64,000 bases of DNA from Moniliella sp. 'wahieum' (taxonomy: Eukaryota; Basidiomycota; Moniliellomycetes; Moniliellales; Moniliellaceae): NCBI GenBank assembly GCA_003971905.1, contig RSEE01000116.1:123066-187065 (forward strand). The letters are read 5' to 3'. Below are positions 1 to 12,300 of the stretch, piece by piece; position 1 is the first letter of the stretch, and every line of letters starts with the position of its first letter. The position numbers were made by a program, and so were the translations under genes. The notes under the pieces were generated by a model, which ran no database searches, was not told the DNA's origin, and was given only the letters and a program-made list of their open reading frames with translations.

Positions 1-1354
1 GAAACAAGTGTACGTGTATCGGTGGTAACGGAGCACGCGGTGGAGGAACGTGTGCTGGAACGGGCGCAGCAAAAGCTTGTTGGACCAGCTTGTGATCCAG
101 CAGGGACGGACCGTACCCAAGGGACAGAGTAAAGCCGAGTTGGTGGATATGCTGCAGCATGGTGCCGAGCAGATCATCCGGAACGATGCGCCGCTCTTGG
201 CTGACGAGCAATTGAGCGCATCATGCCGAGGGGAAGAGCGCACACAGGCGCTGCAAGCCAAGTATGCGCATTTGGGACTCGACGCACTCACGGCACACAG
301 CGAGGGCGGGACGTACGAATGGGAAGGCAAGGATTTCCGTCCGGACGCGACTGGACCCAAGCGACTGTGGATCGAACCGGGCAAACGAGAACGTCATATC
401 AACTACAACATTGATGGGTACTATCGTCAGATTTCCGGTGTGCCCGCGCGCCAAGCCCATCGGCCCCCGCGACCACATGGCCTGCTCGCGCTCAACGAGT
501 GGCAGTTCTTCCCGCCCCGCCTCGCCGAGCTGCAGGAGAAGGAAGTGCTGGCGTTACCAAAAGCGTGGGGTACGTGCCGCCGGTGCGGGTCAATGGAGGG
601 GGAAAGCGAGGCGGAGGCCGAGGCGGCGCAGCAGGCCGAGCAGGCGCAGATTGAGCAGGCAGAGGCGTTGACGGAGGAGGAGCAAGCAGAGAAGGCGCAG
701 CTGGCCCAGCAGGGGTTCCCCACGTGGTCCAAGCGCGACCTGAGCTACTTTGTGCGCGGGTGCGAGAAGTACGGCCGCGGGGCGTACCGCGAGATGGCGG
801 CCGACTGGCTCGACGGCGAGGGCGGCAAGACCGAGGCGGAGATCCGTGCGTATGCGCGTGTGTTTTTTGCGCGGGGCGCGGCGGAGCTGGAAGGATGGGA
901 CAAGTATGTGGCGCGGATCGAGGAGGCGGCCGGGCGGCGCAAGAAGGCGCAGGCGCAGGAGAAGGCGGCGGGCGTGGGTGGCGCAGTACGGCGGGCAGAT
1001 GGGCGCGATGGAGCTGCCGTATGCGAGCGGCACGTCGGCGTACAGCGAGACGGAGGACAAGTTTCTGCTTGTGCGGCTCGCGCACACGGGCTGGGCGAGG
1101 GCGTGTACGACACGATCCGCCACGAGATCCTCGCCTCGCCGCTCTTCCGCTTCGACTGGTTCTTCAAGACGCGCGTGCCGGCCGAGCTGGCGCGGCGGGG
1201 CGCGTTCCTGCTGGGCATGCTCGACGGCAAGCGGCGGCGCGACGACAGCCGTGGGGGGACGCCGACGGGGGGGGGAAGCGGCGCGCCGGCGGTGAGGAAG
1301 GGGGGGAAATGTAAGGGATGGCATTGTAACCGGTGGATGGAGGGTAGATGGTAG
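1..1354 (+). CDS. ISWI-family chromatin remodelling ATPase, C-terminal part (5' end outside window)
   Basis: This is the C-terminal end of an ISWI (SNF2H/Isw1-type) nucleosome-spacing ATPase, a nuclear enzyme that slides nucleosomes. The start reads VTEHAVEERVLERA and VIQQGR, the end of the SNF2 helicase C-lobe. The HAND region follows (YEWEGKDF, WIEPGKRER, WQFFPPRL), then SANT (WSKRDLSYFVRGCEKYGRG) and SLIDE (YSETEDKFLLVRLAHTGWA, FRFDWFFKTRVPAELARR). The ATPase lobes lie left of the window. The frame changes near 27, 78, 975 and 1090, and homology continues across every break, so these look like indel errors. The stop position is approximate. The family call is secure because all three C-terminal modules occur in order. 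Confidence 0.9.
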
Positions 1355-1370
1355 ACAGAAGTACAATGTG

Positions 1371-1398
1371 CGATCGGAGATCAGAGATCGGAGAGCAG
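1371..1398. repeat. Heptamer array, GATC core
   Basis: Four heptamers in register just after the ISWI stop: CGATCGG, AGATCAG, AGATCGG, AGAGCAG. The shared plan is A-GATC-N-G. This is a weaker member of the palindromic heptamer family found across the window. Confidence 0.55.
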
Positions 1399-1661
1399 CG
1401 CCGCTTGCGCCGAAGCAGCACGGCGCGTGTGTTTTGCGTGTGTTTTGGAGCGGCGCGAACTTTCAGCCATCGTGTTTCGGCTGGGGGCTGTGCCGCCGTG
1501 GCGCTCCGAGTGCGCCGTCGGAGCTCGCCGTCCAGCAGGCACCCAGCACTTGTACTGCCCACAGGACGCAGCTCAAGCCATCTTTGTCCTGGCGTGCGCA
1601 CTGACACTAGTCGCTGCCCTCCTCTCCCCCCAGTGCACCAGCAAACCAAGCCGCAGACCTG

Positions 1662-1668
1662 TATATAA
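1662..1668 (+). promoter_or_regulatory. TATA box of the secreted-protein gene
   Basis: TATATAA lies about 54 bases upstream of the ATG at 1722, a usual fungal spacing. Inferred from sequence and position only. Confidence 0.6.
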
Positions 1669-1721
1669 ACCCCGCCAGCCGCAGCACCCGCCCGCCGTCT
1701 TCTCGTTTCCCCCCCAACCCC

Positions 1722-2357
1722 ATGATGCTCGCCCACCTCCTTCTCCCGCTCGCCGCGCTCCTCCTCCCGCTCGCCGGCGCCCTCGCCCCCTCCCCGCCCC
1801 CGCGCCCAGACAGACCTCGTGTCCAAGGCCTACAACTCCTCGGGCACCCTCCACTTTGGCGACTTTGGCGACACGTGCGCACCCGGCATCTGCTGGAACG
1901 CCAGCTTTGGCTCCGTCCGCAACGCCAGTGGCCACGTCGAGCTGGCCCTGCGCGACCACGGCGCGCTCATTGCCGGCGAGACGTTCAGTTTCTGGGAAGT
2001 CGTCTCCACCACCCGCGGCACCAAGCGCGGCGACGGCTACGGCGTGCTCCAGTCCGAGCGCGGCAACTGCATCTCGCTCTCGCGCATGCCCACCTCGACC
2101 TCGGACGTTGTGCCGTTCACCGCGGCGCCATGCATTTGGGAGGACGAGATGACGCTGCAGATGTGGCACATGTTCGTCATGAACGAAAACGTCACCTACT
2201 TTGGCTTCTTTGGCGATAAGAAGGTCACTGGCACCGACACGCTCTATGGCTACACCAACTCCTCCGACAGCAAAGCGATCATGGGCATGTACCTCCTGAC
2301 GGAGCAGTACCCGGCCACCAGTGGCTCTGGTACCGCAACACCACCAACTCGGCCTGA
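1722..2357 (+). CDS. Small secreted protein of unknown function
   Basis: I do not recognise the family. The first 22 residues form a clear signal peptide: a short start, a leucine/alanine core (LLLPLAALLLPLAG) and an ALA cleavage site. The mature part (about 190 residues) is rich in aromatic and small polar residues and has several N-glycosylation sequons, for example NSSG, NASF and NVTY. The cysteines at CAPGICW and a later CIW could form disulphides. A frame break lies just after the signal peptide, near 1810. Near 2330 another shift gives a natural ending, YRNTTNSA and a stop; without it the frame runs on to 2484 through an unlikely hydrophobic tail. A TATA box sits 54 bases upstream. It is probably extracellular or wall-associated. 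Confidence 0.65.
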
Positions 2358-2940
2358 GGAGAGAACGGATTCCGATTCCTCATTCCTCCCCATCCGCCTC
2401 GCTTGCGTTCGTTGTTTGATCTTTTTCTTTTTCTTGGTTGGATGGGGGGTCGTTATTTGGGCCCCGTACCGCCCCACTGTTTGAACCTGGTCTTGTGCGG
2501 ACAGTCGAGCGCACTGACTAGTGACTAGTGACTGCGCTCCCCGCGAATCGAATTGCAATCGCGATCGCAATTCCATCCCGTAGTCACTAGCCAGCCTCCC
2601 TGGGCCCATCCGTCCCGCCCACACCGTCGTGCTCCATAGCCACTCACCAGGCTCAGGTCTCACGCCTCACGCCTCGCGACTGCCCAGCTTCCCGAGAACG
2701 AGCGGGGGCAGGTCCCCGGTGGGCTAGGTGGCGACGTGCACACACAGTGGAGAGCAATGCAACAACCGACTAAATACTGAGTTAGCCAGCCCCCCGAGGA
2801 CAGGTGGGCTGGAATTGCACAGGGCACCCCGACGAAGGTTTAGGTAAGCCCCCCCCCCAATTACTTTTTTCGCCTCGCCCCCCTCCGCGCTTGGGCTGGC
2901 TCGGCCCCCGAACGCCTCTGCTCGCAGCGCCTCCTCCGCC
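2358..2940. other. Intergenic region before the eIF2B beta gene
   Basis: No gene seen. It holds the ACTAGT heptamer array (2513-2533), a near-palindrome around GCAATCGCGATCGCAATT (about 2554-2571), and an AGGTCTC/ACGCCTC/ACGCCTC heptamer stretch near 2655-2676. The last 100 bases, C-rich, are the likely eIF2B beta promoter. Confidence 0.6.
2513..2533. repeat. Heptamer array, ACTAGT core
   Basis: ACTAGT-G-ACTAGT-G-ACT, two perfect palindromic hexamers spaced by one G in 7-base register. The same palindrome with a C spacer recurs at 12908-12920. Confidence 0.85.
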
Positions 2941-4375
2941 ATGGCTACCTGGAGCGGCGGCCACGTCACCCTCGCCCAGCTCAGCAGCGTCGTGTCTGGC
3001 ACCAACCTGGCGCTGCTCCAGAGCGTCGGCAAGCAGCTCCAGCACCGCCACATTGCCGGCTCAGCCGCTGTGACCGAGACGACGATCAAGACGCTTCGCT
3101 CGGTCGTGGCGACAAGCAAGTTTTGGGACGTGGAGCGTCTGCTGCTCATCCTGCGTCTGTCCGGACGCTACTTGCAGCAGTGCCAGCCGGCCGAGCCGGC
3201 GGTAGGCAATGCGACACTGCGTGTGCTGGCGCTGTTGCGCGAAGAACTCGCTTCGCTCGACTCGACCGCGCCGCGGAAAGATGCGCGCGGGACGACGATG
3301 CGTGGCTTGCTGGCCAGCGAACCGGAACCTTCCAAGTTGTCCGCCACTGCTCCCGCCACCGCTCCCGCTACCGCTACCGCCACTGCGACCGCCCCCGCCA
3401 CCGCGGCCGGTTCCAAATCCGATCCCAAATCCGACTATGGCACGTTGGGCAACAAGTTCCTCGTTGATCCTGCCCAAGAAGGCGGGAGCAACACGAGCGA
3501 AAGCGACTCGGACTCGGACTCGGACCACCGCCCACAACAGCTTAACCGCGGCATCTCCCATCAACTCAAGCCCGTCCTGGCTGAGATGATGCAGGAAATG
3601 ATTGATGAGCTGGAGTTGACCAACTCCAACATCTCCAAACTGGCTAAACAACAGGTCCACTCTGGGTGCGTAACCCCCCCTCCCTCCAGTCCCTTTATCT
3701 TTGTTTGTCCGTCTGTAGTGCCCAACTGACTCGTCCGGCATGCTGCAGCGAGCTCATCCTCACCCTCGGCCGGTCGTCGGCGGTGTAGTAGAAGCGTTCC
3801 TCAAGGCGGCCGCCAAGGACCGCACGTTTTCCGTCCTGGTGCTTGAAAGTGCGCCGGGCATGTGGGGCCATAGCACGGCGGCGAACCTAGCCAAGGCGGG
3901 GATCCATACGATGCTCATCTCCGATGGAGTTTGTACGCGTGGATCCCAAGGTGAGCAAGGTATTGCTCGGGGCGCACTTTATCTTGGCCAGTGGTGCCGC
4001 GGTGGTCGAGGCGGGTGGGGCGGTGGTAGCAACAGCAGCCAAGATGCACTCTACGCCATTCACCATCGTCGCTGGCACATACAAGATTTGTCCGAACTGG
4101 GACCGATTCCCAGCGCAGACGACGCACTCGCCCGCTTTGCCCTACCTTGCAGCTGCGCTCGAACTTGCCCTCCCGCCGGCCCAGGCTTTGCCCATCGACG
4201 ACCAAATTTCCTCCCGCGCAGTGGAACAGACGGAAATCGTCGCTCCCATGTACGATCTCGTCCCACCCCCCTCATCCAGGCCCTCTTCACCAACATGGGC
4301 GGCTTCCCCACCTCCCACGTCTCCCGCCTGGTCAAGGACCAGTACCACAACGACGATGTCAGCGCCTTGGCCTAA
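2941..4375 (+). CDS. GCD7: Translation initiation factor eIF2B, beta subunit
   Basis: Beta subunit of the cytoplasmic guanine nucleotide exchange factor that reloads eIF2 with GTP, part of the alpha/beta/delta regulatory core. The N-terminal helical half (residues 1-100) has the family pattern, including a TIKTLRSVVATSKFWDVERL stretch. The catalytic-fold-like C-half shows ELILTLGRSS, VEAFLKAAAKDR, VLESAPGMWGH, KVLLGAHFILASGAAVVEAG and a closing FTNMGGFPTSHVSRLV. A low-complexity insert between the halves has an Ala-Thr-Pro run and a Ser/Asp run. An intron probably lies about 3665-3745. Frame breaks occur near 3775, 3940 and 4100. The start at 2941 follows a C-rich leader and gives a normal N-terminus. 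Confidence 0.9.
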
Positions 4376-4680
4376 CCGCCCCTCGGGATCTGCCTCCGTC
4401 GCACCCTCTCCCCCCCCCTCTCCCCCTCCTTCCCACGCGTCTGTCCAGCCTGCCCACTGCTAGCCAATCCCACAGTCCCACAGTCCCACAGTCCCATTCC
4501 CTCCCGTGACCCATCCCCCGCATGGGCGCACCAGCCCCACCCCGAGAGGGAAGCCCACAACCGCCCCGCCCGAAACACAGACAGGATGCATAGATTCTCC
4601 CGGGACCCCAGTCCGCTTTTGCTGCCCCGCGCTAGCTCTAGCTCTCGCCGTCAGGTTCTTTGCCGGTCTGGGTTCCCACC

Positions 4681-4726
4681 CAGGGCTGCGCCACACATAG
4701 TACCAGGGCTGCGCCACACATAGTAC
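4681..4726. repeat. 23-base perfect tandem duplication
   Basis: Two adjacent identical 23-base units, each beginning CAGGGCTGCG and ending CACATAGTAC (4681-4703, 4704-4726). Confidence 0.9.
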
Positions 4727-4764
4727 CCACCGCTGCCCACCGCCCACCGCCCACCGCCCACCGG
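4727..4764. repeat. CCCACCG heptamer tandem repeat
   Basis: About five CCCACCG units directly after the 23-base duplication. Period 7 but no palindromic core, so it is not counted with the palindromic family. Confidence 0.8.
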
Positions 4765-5006
4765 CGCACAGGTCCCGCACAGAGACCAGCACCTGTTGGT
4801 CAGCCTGGACTGGACGGACCACTTGCTTCCTCCCGCCCACGTCGCAACCGCTTGGCCCTGGCCCTGTCCGAGGCCGAACAGGAATCCCGTGGCCCATCGC
4901 TCGTGGGCAACTGAACCTGGGACGCAGGAGGGGTACCGTGCGACGGCCTACCCGCTCAGGGCTGTGCCCTGTACCGCCGCTCCCACACATGGCACTTCGT
5001 ACCGTC

Positions 5007-5026
5007 AGCGCTCAGTACTCAGTCTC
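5007..5026. repeat. Heptamer array with changing core
   Basis: AGCGCT-C, AGTACT-C, AGTCTC in 7-base register. The first two are perfect palindromes with different centres. Confidence 0.75.
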
Positions 5027-6289
5027 GCTCCTCGTGGGCGTCGCTGCGGCCCGTCGTGGGAAGCGGTCTAGGCGGTATCTACTCGTGAGGGGGGTGCACA
5101 GCCCGACTCCGAGGCAGCTTGGACCGCAGCCGGCAGTGGTGTAGGTATAGGAAGGTCGTGGACATGACGCCGGGGATCCCACGCAGCGCTACGATCCAAC
5201 GCTTGGTGCATGCGGATCCACAGTGCGTTAGCTCTGGGTACGTGTCAGTACGTGTCGGTCCCACTGGCACCACCAGCCCAGGGAAGCAGGAGCGAACGAC
5301 CGGAGCACGGTGCACCGTGCACCGTTCAGCTTGCCGTTTGCCGCTCTCTGCCGCCGGGGTGAGCGGGTGCCGCCGTGTGGGACGTCGGGCCCAGAGGAGC
5401 GAGGTCTATCTAGAGTATAGTCGCTTCAACTGGTCCCCTACTACCATCACTGCAGTGCGGCTGGCCAGGCTCCTTGTTGGTGTCTGTCTGTGGCCCCCGT
5501 CCGCCCGGAGTGGCGCGCTGCAGCTACGTTCGTATGCTTTCCTTCTCTCTCTCTTTCTTCTTTCTTTCTTTCTCTCTCTCTGGGGGGGCGCAACCCCGCC
5601 ATGCACATCAATGGCGCAATACAAACTAACCCTGAGGTGAATCCAGAACAGGTAGAGGGGGTGCACGACCTCACGGGACGCGAGACGATCAGAGACGAGC
5701 GATGAAGGGGTTCCCCGCGGGCAAGCCCACGACGTCAATCAACACTTCCGCGCCGTGAGCCGCCAGCGGACGTACATATCCAGCATGGTGGCATGGCATT
5801 GACGCTCGTCCGAACTCGTCGCCTATAGTATTCGAGACCGTGACACCGGTGAGGCAGGAACGCATGGACTGGGTAGGTCGGTGGGTGGGCGTGGAACAAC
5901 TCAGACGCCTTCGGTACGTTGAGTTGACCTCGTAGCGGGCGGGGGAGAGCAGTGCTAAAGCTGGAAACACGTGCTGGAGCAGTGGATGGGGACGGGTAAG
6001 CAAAGGGACTACAGTAGAGCCTGTGGGCCTAAAAAAGGATATGAGCATTGTAACAACAATGTGACCCGGAGGCAGGGGGGAGAGCGGGGGGGGGGTATGG
6101 ACAACAAGTGTGGAACCAGACAAAACACGCCAAAACAAAAAAAAACAAAACAATAGAGGGAAAGTCTGTGGGGAGGTATATAGATGGGCAAAGGGAAGAC
6201 GGGGGGGGAAGTGAGCGGCCCTGGGCCGTAGGCGAGGGGCGGGAGTTAGAGCAAGGAAGATAAGTGCGATCGTCGTGCGTTCCAGCAAG

Positions 6290-6823
6290 TAGAGCAGTAC
6301 GCTGCGAATTCGGTTGGGGCGCGGTAGGCCAGCTGGCAAAACACGTCGCACTGCGAACACTGCATGTTCTTGATCCGGCTCCTCGACCTGGGCGATCAAA
6401 GGGAGACGAGAAGCATTGGGTTAGCTTCCAGTGTGCGTGGGGTGTGCGTGGCGCGTGCACAGCGGCGGTACGGGGGGGGGGGGGGGGCGTACCATCCAAT
6501 GTAAGGCCCGGCGGGGGAGCGGGCGGGGTGTGCCTGGGTGGCGCGCAGGGGGGAGGTGGCGACGGGCGAGTGGGGCGGGGCGAGCATGATGCGCCCAGGC
6601 GGCGAGGGGGAGGAGGAAGAGGAGAGGAGGGCGGAAGAGGAGACAGAAGAGCAGGAGCAAGAGGCTGGTGCGTTGGCGCTGAGAGAGCGGAGGAGGACGG
6701 GGAGGAAGCAGGAGGACGCGTCCTGGGGGGGGGAGTGGAGCTGGCAGCAGGGAGGGTGGACATGCTGGTGGAGGTGCAATGCGCAGAGCAAGCAGCGGAC
6801 AGCGCAGGCGGTCGCATGGACAT
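6290..6823 (-). CDS. Possible small gene, function unknown (doubtful)
   Basis: Weakly supported. On the minus strand a TATATAA (about 6844-6850) precedes several ATGs (6823, 6763). Downstream there is a Ser/Pro-rich stretch, and in one frame a leucine-rich signal-like segment (LLLFCLLFRPPLLFLLPLAA). A plausible intron follows, starting GTACG with a long C tract and ending in CAG at about 6389. One frame of the second exon encodes a cysteine-rich end (CSQCDVFC, CSTCW). No frame stays open across the whole region and I recognise no domain, so this could be promoter or untranslated DNA. Confidence 0.22.
6472..6487. repeat. Run of 16 G flanked by GGTAC/GTACC
   Basis: Sixteen consecutive G between GGTAC and CGTACC. 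On the minus strand this reads as a splice donor (GTACG) followed by a long C tract. Confidence 0.8.
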
Positions 6824-6853
6824 CTACACCGAAAGGGCTGGGTTATATAAGGG

Positions 6854-9312
6854 CTTGTGAGGCTAGCAGGGCGCGGTGGAGCAGCGCGGAGCAGCGCACC
6901 AGTCGACTCTCATCCGGCGCAGTGGGTTTCTGCGGCGCAACATGTTTTTGTGGGTGGACACGCAAAGGGGCAATAAGGGATTTTGCTCACAGGCCGTTCA
7001 GGGGGTGGCGATTTGATGGAATGGCCGAGAGACGCGAGAGAGCAGCAGAGCACTTGTTGGATCCAGACGACGAAAGAGAGGGCCGGCAGGATGGCGCAGC
7101 CGATGAACGGGCTGTGGAATCCTCCACAACAACTCATATGTGTTCGGTTGATGTGTGCGTTGTATTATTCGCTACCGGGGGGCGCCACACAACCGCACGC
7201 CCACACGGCCGGAGCACGCAGCGAAAACCGGACAGAGCCCCCTTTTGCGATTCAAGAGTGGGTCTGGACACCAAGAGGGGCCGCCGCGCAGGCACGTTTA
7301 TAGATGGCCGAATGGCTGTTCCCAGCCAAAACGAGAGCTAATCTGGGCCGGAGCATCCGCTGGACAGAAATGATATGGGCTGGACCGCCGGCATCACTGC
7401 CATGGGGCAGCAGCTCTGTCTCTCCGTCCTCGGTTGTTGTCCATCATTACTGTCACTGCTGATGAACATCTCAACGTCCACAGCGCCTAATACTATGGTT
7501 GCCCGTTTCGGCATACCTGCGTGGATGCATCCTTTGGCCTGTGGTCGCACGGCGGATGGACAGCTACGTGCGCCAACTGTGCGTCTACGGCGGGGTGGGG
7601 GGGGGTGTGTTGCGCGCAAGACGAAAAGGGGCAAAGGGGGGGCAAGGGGGGGCAGCACGAATGGCCAAATTCACAAGAGAGGGGTAGAGAGGGGGCGGAG
7701 GCAGGCGGGAGCAGAGAGACAGACACGGGGGGAGCGTCATCGGCTCCTCACTGGCCCCTTTCCGCGGGCCAATCGCAGACGCAATATATTGATAGGAAGG
7801 CAATCGGGCATGAGAAACGTTCAACCGCAGGCTCCACAGGGTATATACTCTACACTTGCTGTACTTGGCGTTCCTCAGGATTCGTTGTCCGCAGCCAACT
7901 GCCATCTTTTGCCACCGCCACGCTCTTCGCTCTACTGATCACCTCGTTTCCGCTACATTGCTACCGTCGGAGTAGCCCTCTAGCTTGAAGGCGGATTGCC
8001 GAATAGAGTGCTCTGCCTCCATGCCGCAGCGCTATATACTTTCGACTTGTCGGAGCAAAAAGCGGAATGCGATATAGAAGACCACAATACGCCTCCAGCG
8101 GGCTACACTCCAAAAGCCGTTCTCCCCCCTGGTCATGATGAAGCGCGTGGGTATTACCGCTATGCGAAGACGGCCCAGAAGTTTTTGGGAGCACGGTGAA
8201 AAGGAATTGACGATGAGCCAGCGGCGGATACAAGTGCGCAGCATTTCTTTGGCCATCCAGCTTGAGGCTCTTGAGGAGCCCTGCAAACGACACAAGAACA
8301 CACACTGTGTTGGGAGCAATATTATGGAGCGCCCATCGGACCTGGTTGGGTTGGACGTTGGGTTGGGCGGTGGATACTATTTTGCTTGGGGTGCTTTGTT
8401 AGCGAGCGGCAGAGTAAGCACCGCCCACCGACCTATTCCCGGGGGGGGGGCAGTCGATATGATCTACTTGACTGCACGTCTCCCAGCAGTGTTTCCCTTT
8501 GCCGGCACAGCTTTTGTTTTCGTTGGTACTGGGCGGGTGAGCAGGCGGGCCAAGGGGATGTCGATCGTGGCGGATCCGGGATGGACGGGGGCAGTCGAGT
8601 GGGGTTGAGGGGGCCATCGGGCGATCAGGATGCAGGCGAGGGAAGAGGAGGGCCGATGGGGATGGCGATGGCGATGAGGGTGGGGACGGGGCAGAGCGAT
8701 GAGGATGAGATGGATGAGCCGGGCCAGTGCGCCACACGGCGTGTGAGACGCGGGCAGAAACCCACTGGGGCGCCACACGTGACACGTGTGATGGGCCGCT
8801 GTCACCGTCACCGCCGAGCACGTGGTCCTTGGCCTGCCTGGGTGCCTGCGCCCGCCGGCGCCACACGGCCGGCGCCACACGGAAGACACCCATCCGCGTC
8901 CCCGACGCTCCGTCGGTCGCCCATCGCGTCCAGCACATCCCCCGACCGAACATACAAACCGAGGCAAGCCACGCCAGGGTCCGCCCTGCGTGTCTGCGGC
9001 GCAACCGACGCAGCGTGTGAGATGGAGAGACGCAGGTGACACGCACAGACAGACGACGCGAGTGACGAGTGCAGTCTGACACTTGGCGCTGGAAGCTCGA
9101 GTTGGGCACACAGACAGGCGAGGATGGGCGGCCTGGGTGCGGTGGGCGCAGGGAAGGGTGCTGGGCAGCAGGCTTTGGTAAGGGCAGGGGTTTGGTTTGT
9201 TCCCGGAGCAGACAGCAACCGCAGCCGTTAGTTACTAGTTATACTTGCTCGTCGTGCCCTCCACCACCCACACTCCCAACACCTCTCGCTCGTGGGGTTG
9301 AGTGCCACCGCC
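6854..9312. other. Gene-poor intergenic region
   Basis: No supported gene. Every open frame here lacks a recognisable domain or a consistent exon structure. Several TATATA-like motifs (near 7790, 7843 and 8034) have no convincing coding sequence behind them. The last few hundred bases are the likely promoter of the C2H2 factor. Confidence 0.5.
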
Positions 9313-12300
9313 ATGCACCCCGCTCCGCTGTCGACCAGCACCGCCTCGGCCAGCACCGCCTCGGCCAGCACCCCTCGTCCCGCTCCGACCGCTCCTCTGT
9401 CGACGCCGACGTCGATGCGGATGCGGAGCCGTCGGTGCGTCCCCCCCACGCCGCGTGCCTCGGCGGACGAGGCAGGCGCGGCGGGGGGTACGGCTGCCCG
9501 ACGTGCGGCCACCGCTTCCGGCGCAAGAACGGGCTGAGCCGGCAATGCGCTCGCACACGGGGAGAAGCCGTTCGGTGTGTCGCTCTGCAACTTCCGCTCC
9601 ACGCGCACCGACAGCCTCCAGCGCCACATGAAGCTCCCACCCACCGCCGCCCTCGCGCTTCCACCGCGCCTGGGCCACCAGCCTACTCCCGCCGCCGCCG
9701 CCGCCGCCCCACCACCGCCTCGCCAACCCCTACTACCCCTGGGACTCCGCCCGCGCGCCCCGCGCCCGCACCCACGCCCACGCCCATCACGCCGACGCCT
9801 GCCTTTCGCCCCGGCGCCACCTACTCCGCCGCGCCCCTCCAGACCGTCAGCCCCGGCTTCCCGGCGCCCCCTCGCCCACGCCGACGCACGCGGCCAGTTC
9901 GGCACTCGGACAGCTTCGGCCCCGACGCTGCCTCGGCCATGGCCTCCATCCTCAATCCACCACGGGCCCCCTGCCGCAGCCACCGCCGCTCTCCCGCCCG
10001 CGCGCCCTCGTCCGACTCGTACTCTGCCTCTCTCTCCTCTCGCTCTGGCAGCTCCGGCTCCATCCACAGCCACGCCGCCCGCGCCAGCTGGACCTGAGTG
10101 GGCGCAGCCCCTGGCGGCGTGTACGCGCCCTGCCTCCGTCGGGCAGCCCGTGGAGCGCCGACGGTGCGATGGCCCCGGGCCAACCGGCGAGAGGCGACGG
10201 AACGACAGCACGCAGTGCATTTAGTTCGCCTCGCAACAGCTTTGCCCTGCCCCGGCGCCTTCGCACCATCGGTCCGTGTGGAATGCCCAGCAACAAGAGA
10301 CGGCCACACGTTGATCATCCCATCTGCCTCGTCTTCCGTCGGCAACCACTGCGTCCACCACCATCTCCTCGTCTGCCTTGGCACCGCTGCCTCCGCCCCC
10401 GCCTGCGCCCGCACCGGCGCCGGGTCCGTTCGCCGCCCGCGCCCGCCATCCCCAAATCACATTACCGAGGGCTTTCCCTCCTCGACCGATTTCGACTTTG
10501 GCCACTCTTCACCTCGGCCCTGCGGAAGAGTCGGCGGGGGATTTGACTCGTACATGCCCAAGCCGCCAGCCTTTTCTCGCCAAACAAACAAGTCAGTATG
10601 GAAGATACACAGCAAACGCTCTCTCTACTGTTCTCTCTGTGGCGCTGTCTACCCTCCGCCTCTGGAGACGGTACGCACACGCATACGCACACGCACACGC
10701 ACAAGCACGCCGAATTGCTTGGCTCCGCGGCCGACGTTCTGTCCACCAACGCACGCCTCCCTACCCCACACACAGCCAAGTCCCCCACTCCAACCGACAC
10801 TTGTCCCTTTGTGCTCAACTTTAATCGACACCTTCCCTTTATCCATGTTGCCACCATCCCGCAACTGTTCGACGACATTTTGGATGCAAGCGGCGAGGTC
10901 AAGATGACCAACCAGGCCAAGCAGATTGACCATCTCAAGCCATGCACAGAGATGTTCTGCGGGCCATGGCGATCGTCGGAGCGTCGTACGATAGCATGGT
11001 CCCTCGGACTACGGTGGTTTTGTCCCCGTGGCAGGAGAGGCACAGAGCGGTGGCCAGGTGGCCGAGGCGACGCCGCTGTCGGTGGATTGGTACGGTGCGT
11101 CAGAGCTAAAGAACAAGTTGTTGGCCGATCTGGCGGACCATCCACCGTCGACCGTACGAGCCACGTTTGCTCCCGGCCCCGATTCGCTGTTTAAAGACTT
11201 TTTGCACGAACCCACCCTTCTCCGTCGCGCCCAGGCCTTGGTGCTTCTGCAACTTGTCTCGCTCTTTTCCCAGTCCCGCGCGCACCAGAACCATGCGCGC
11301 CTACTCCACGGCGCGCTGGTTGCGATCGGAAGAGAGCTACTGACGGAAACTGCGCAACGCGAAGCGCTCGACCAACAACTCGCCCTCCAATCCGGCCAAC
11401 TGAGCGCGTACGAAACTTGGCGCCAATGGGCTCGGCACATGGAACGCAAACGTACCATCTGGGCCATCGCAATTTGCGATGCGCTTCAATCCGTCCTGTT
11501 CCGTGTCCCGCCGTTTCTGCAGCCCACCGAGCTGAGCCAGATCGACTTGGCCAACTTGGGTGACCCAGCCATGTGGCAGGCCTCGTCCGAGGCCAGCTGG
11601 AGCGCGTTGCGCCATGCCGCTTCCCCTGCCCCGCCGCGGCGCAGCGTCGGCACTCCCTCCGCCCGCCTCCATCCCCTCGGTCCTGACTGCGCTCTTGGAC
11701 GCGCCCACGGACGAGCCGGCGGCAGCACAACTGGCCTTGCTTGGGCCCTGTGGCAACTTGGCCATCGCCCTGTCGCTCCTGGCTGCCGTCACACAGGCGC
11801 TGCGCGTTGAAAGTCAACGCTGGCACAGTGTACGGGAAGCGGCGGGCGTTGCGCTGCTTGAGCGCGACGGGCAACAGGAACGGGTGGTGCAAGTGCAGTT
11901 GTCGCTACTGCAACTCGACGCGACGCAGCACACGACGCTGCAGAAGACAGTTGAGGCATTGAAAAGCGACATGGCACGTGAACGGCAGCGCTTGCACCGT
12001 GGCCTGACGCGGTTCCGCACCTTGGCGCGGATGGACGTGCCGGGGCCCGAGGCGGGGGCAGCCGGGTGGGTGGAGGAAAGTGCGTCGGTACTGTGTGCGG
12101 GGGAGACGCTGGTGCGCACGCTCGGTCCGAGCGAGCACGAGCAGGAGCACAAGCACCAACGTGAGACGCCACGCGAGCTAGCGGAACAAGTGGCCCTGTC
12201 CCCGTCGGCACCCTTGCGCCACTCGCCCGACCCGACTGCCCGCTTGCTCGTCTCGCTCCGTCGGGCACTTCGTACGTGCGCCTTGCCCCTCGTACGCGCT

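Larger units (their letters stand above)
4376..6289. other. Gene-poor intergenic region
   Basis: I find no supported gene. Contents: a 9-base repeat near 4468-4498, a 23-base tandem duplication (4681-4726), a CCCACCG run (4727-4764), a heptamer array (5007-5026) and a long pyrimidine tract with CTCT/TTTC repeats (about 5539-5588). Confidence 0.5.

Noticed and set aside
4727-4764. CCCACCG repeats considered as a CRISPR-like array
   Set aside because: The units abut with no spacers, and the genome is fungal.
5689-6399. Minus-strand 236-residue reading frame
   Set aside because: It spans homopolymer runs and A/T-rich promoter-like DNA and has no recognisable motif.
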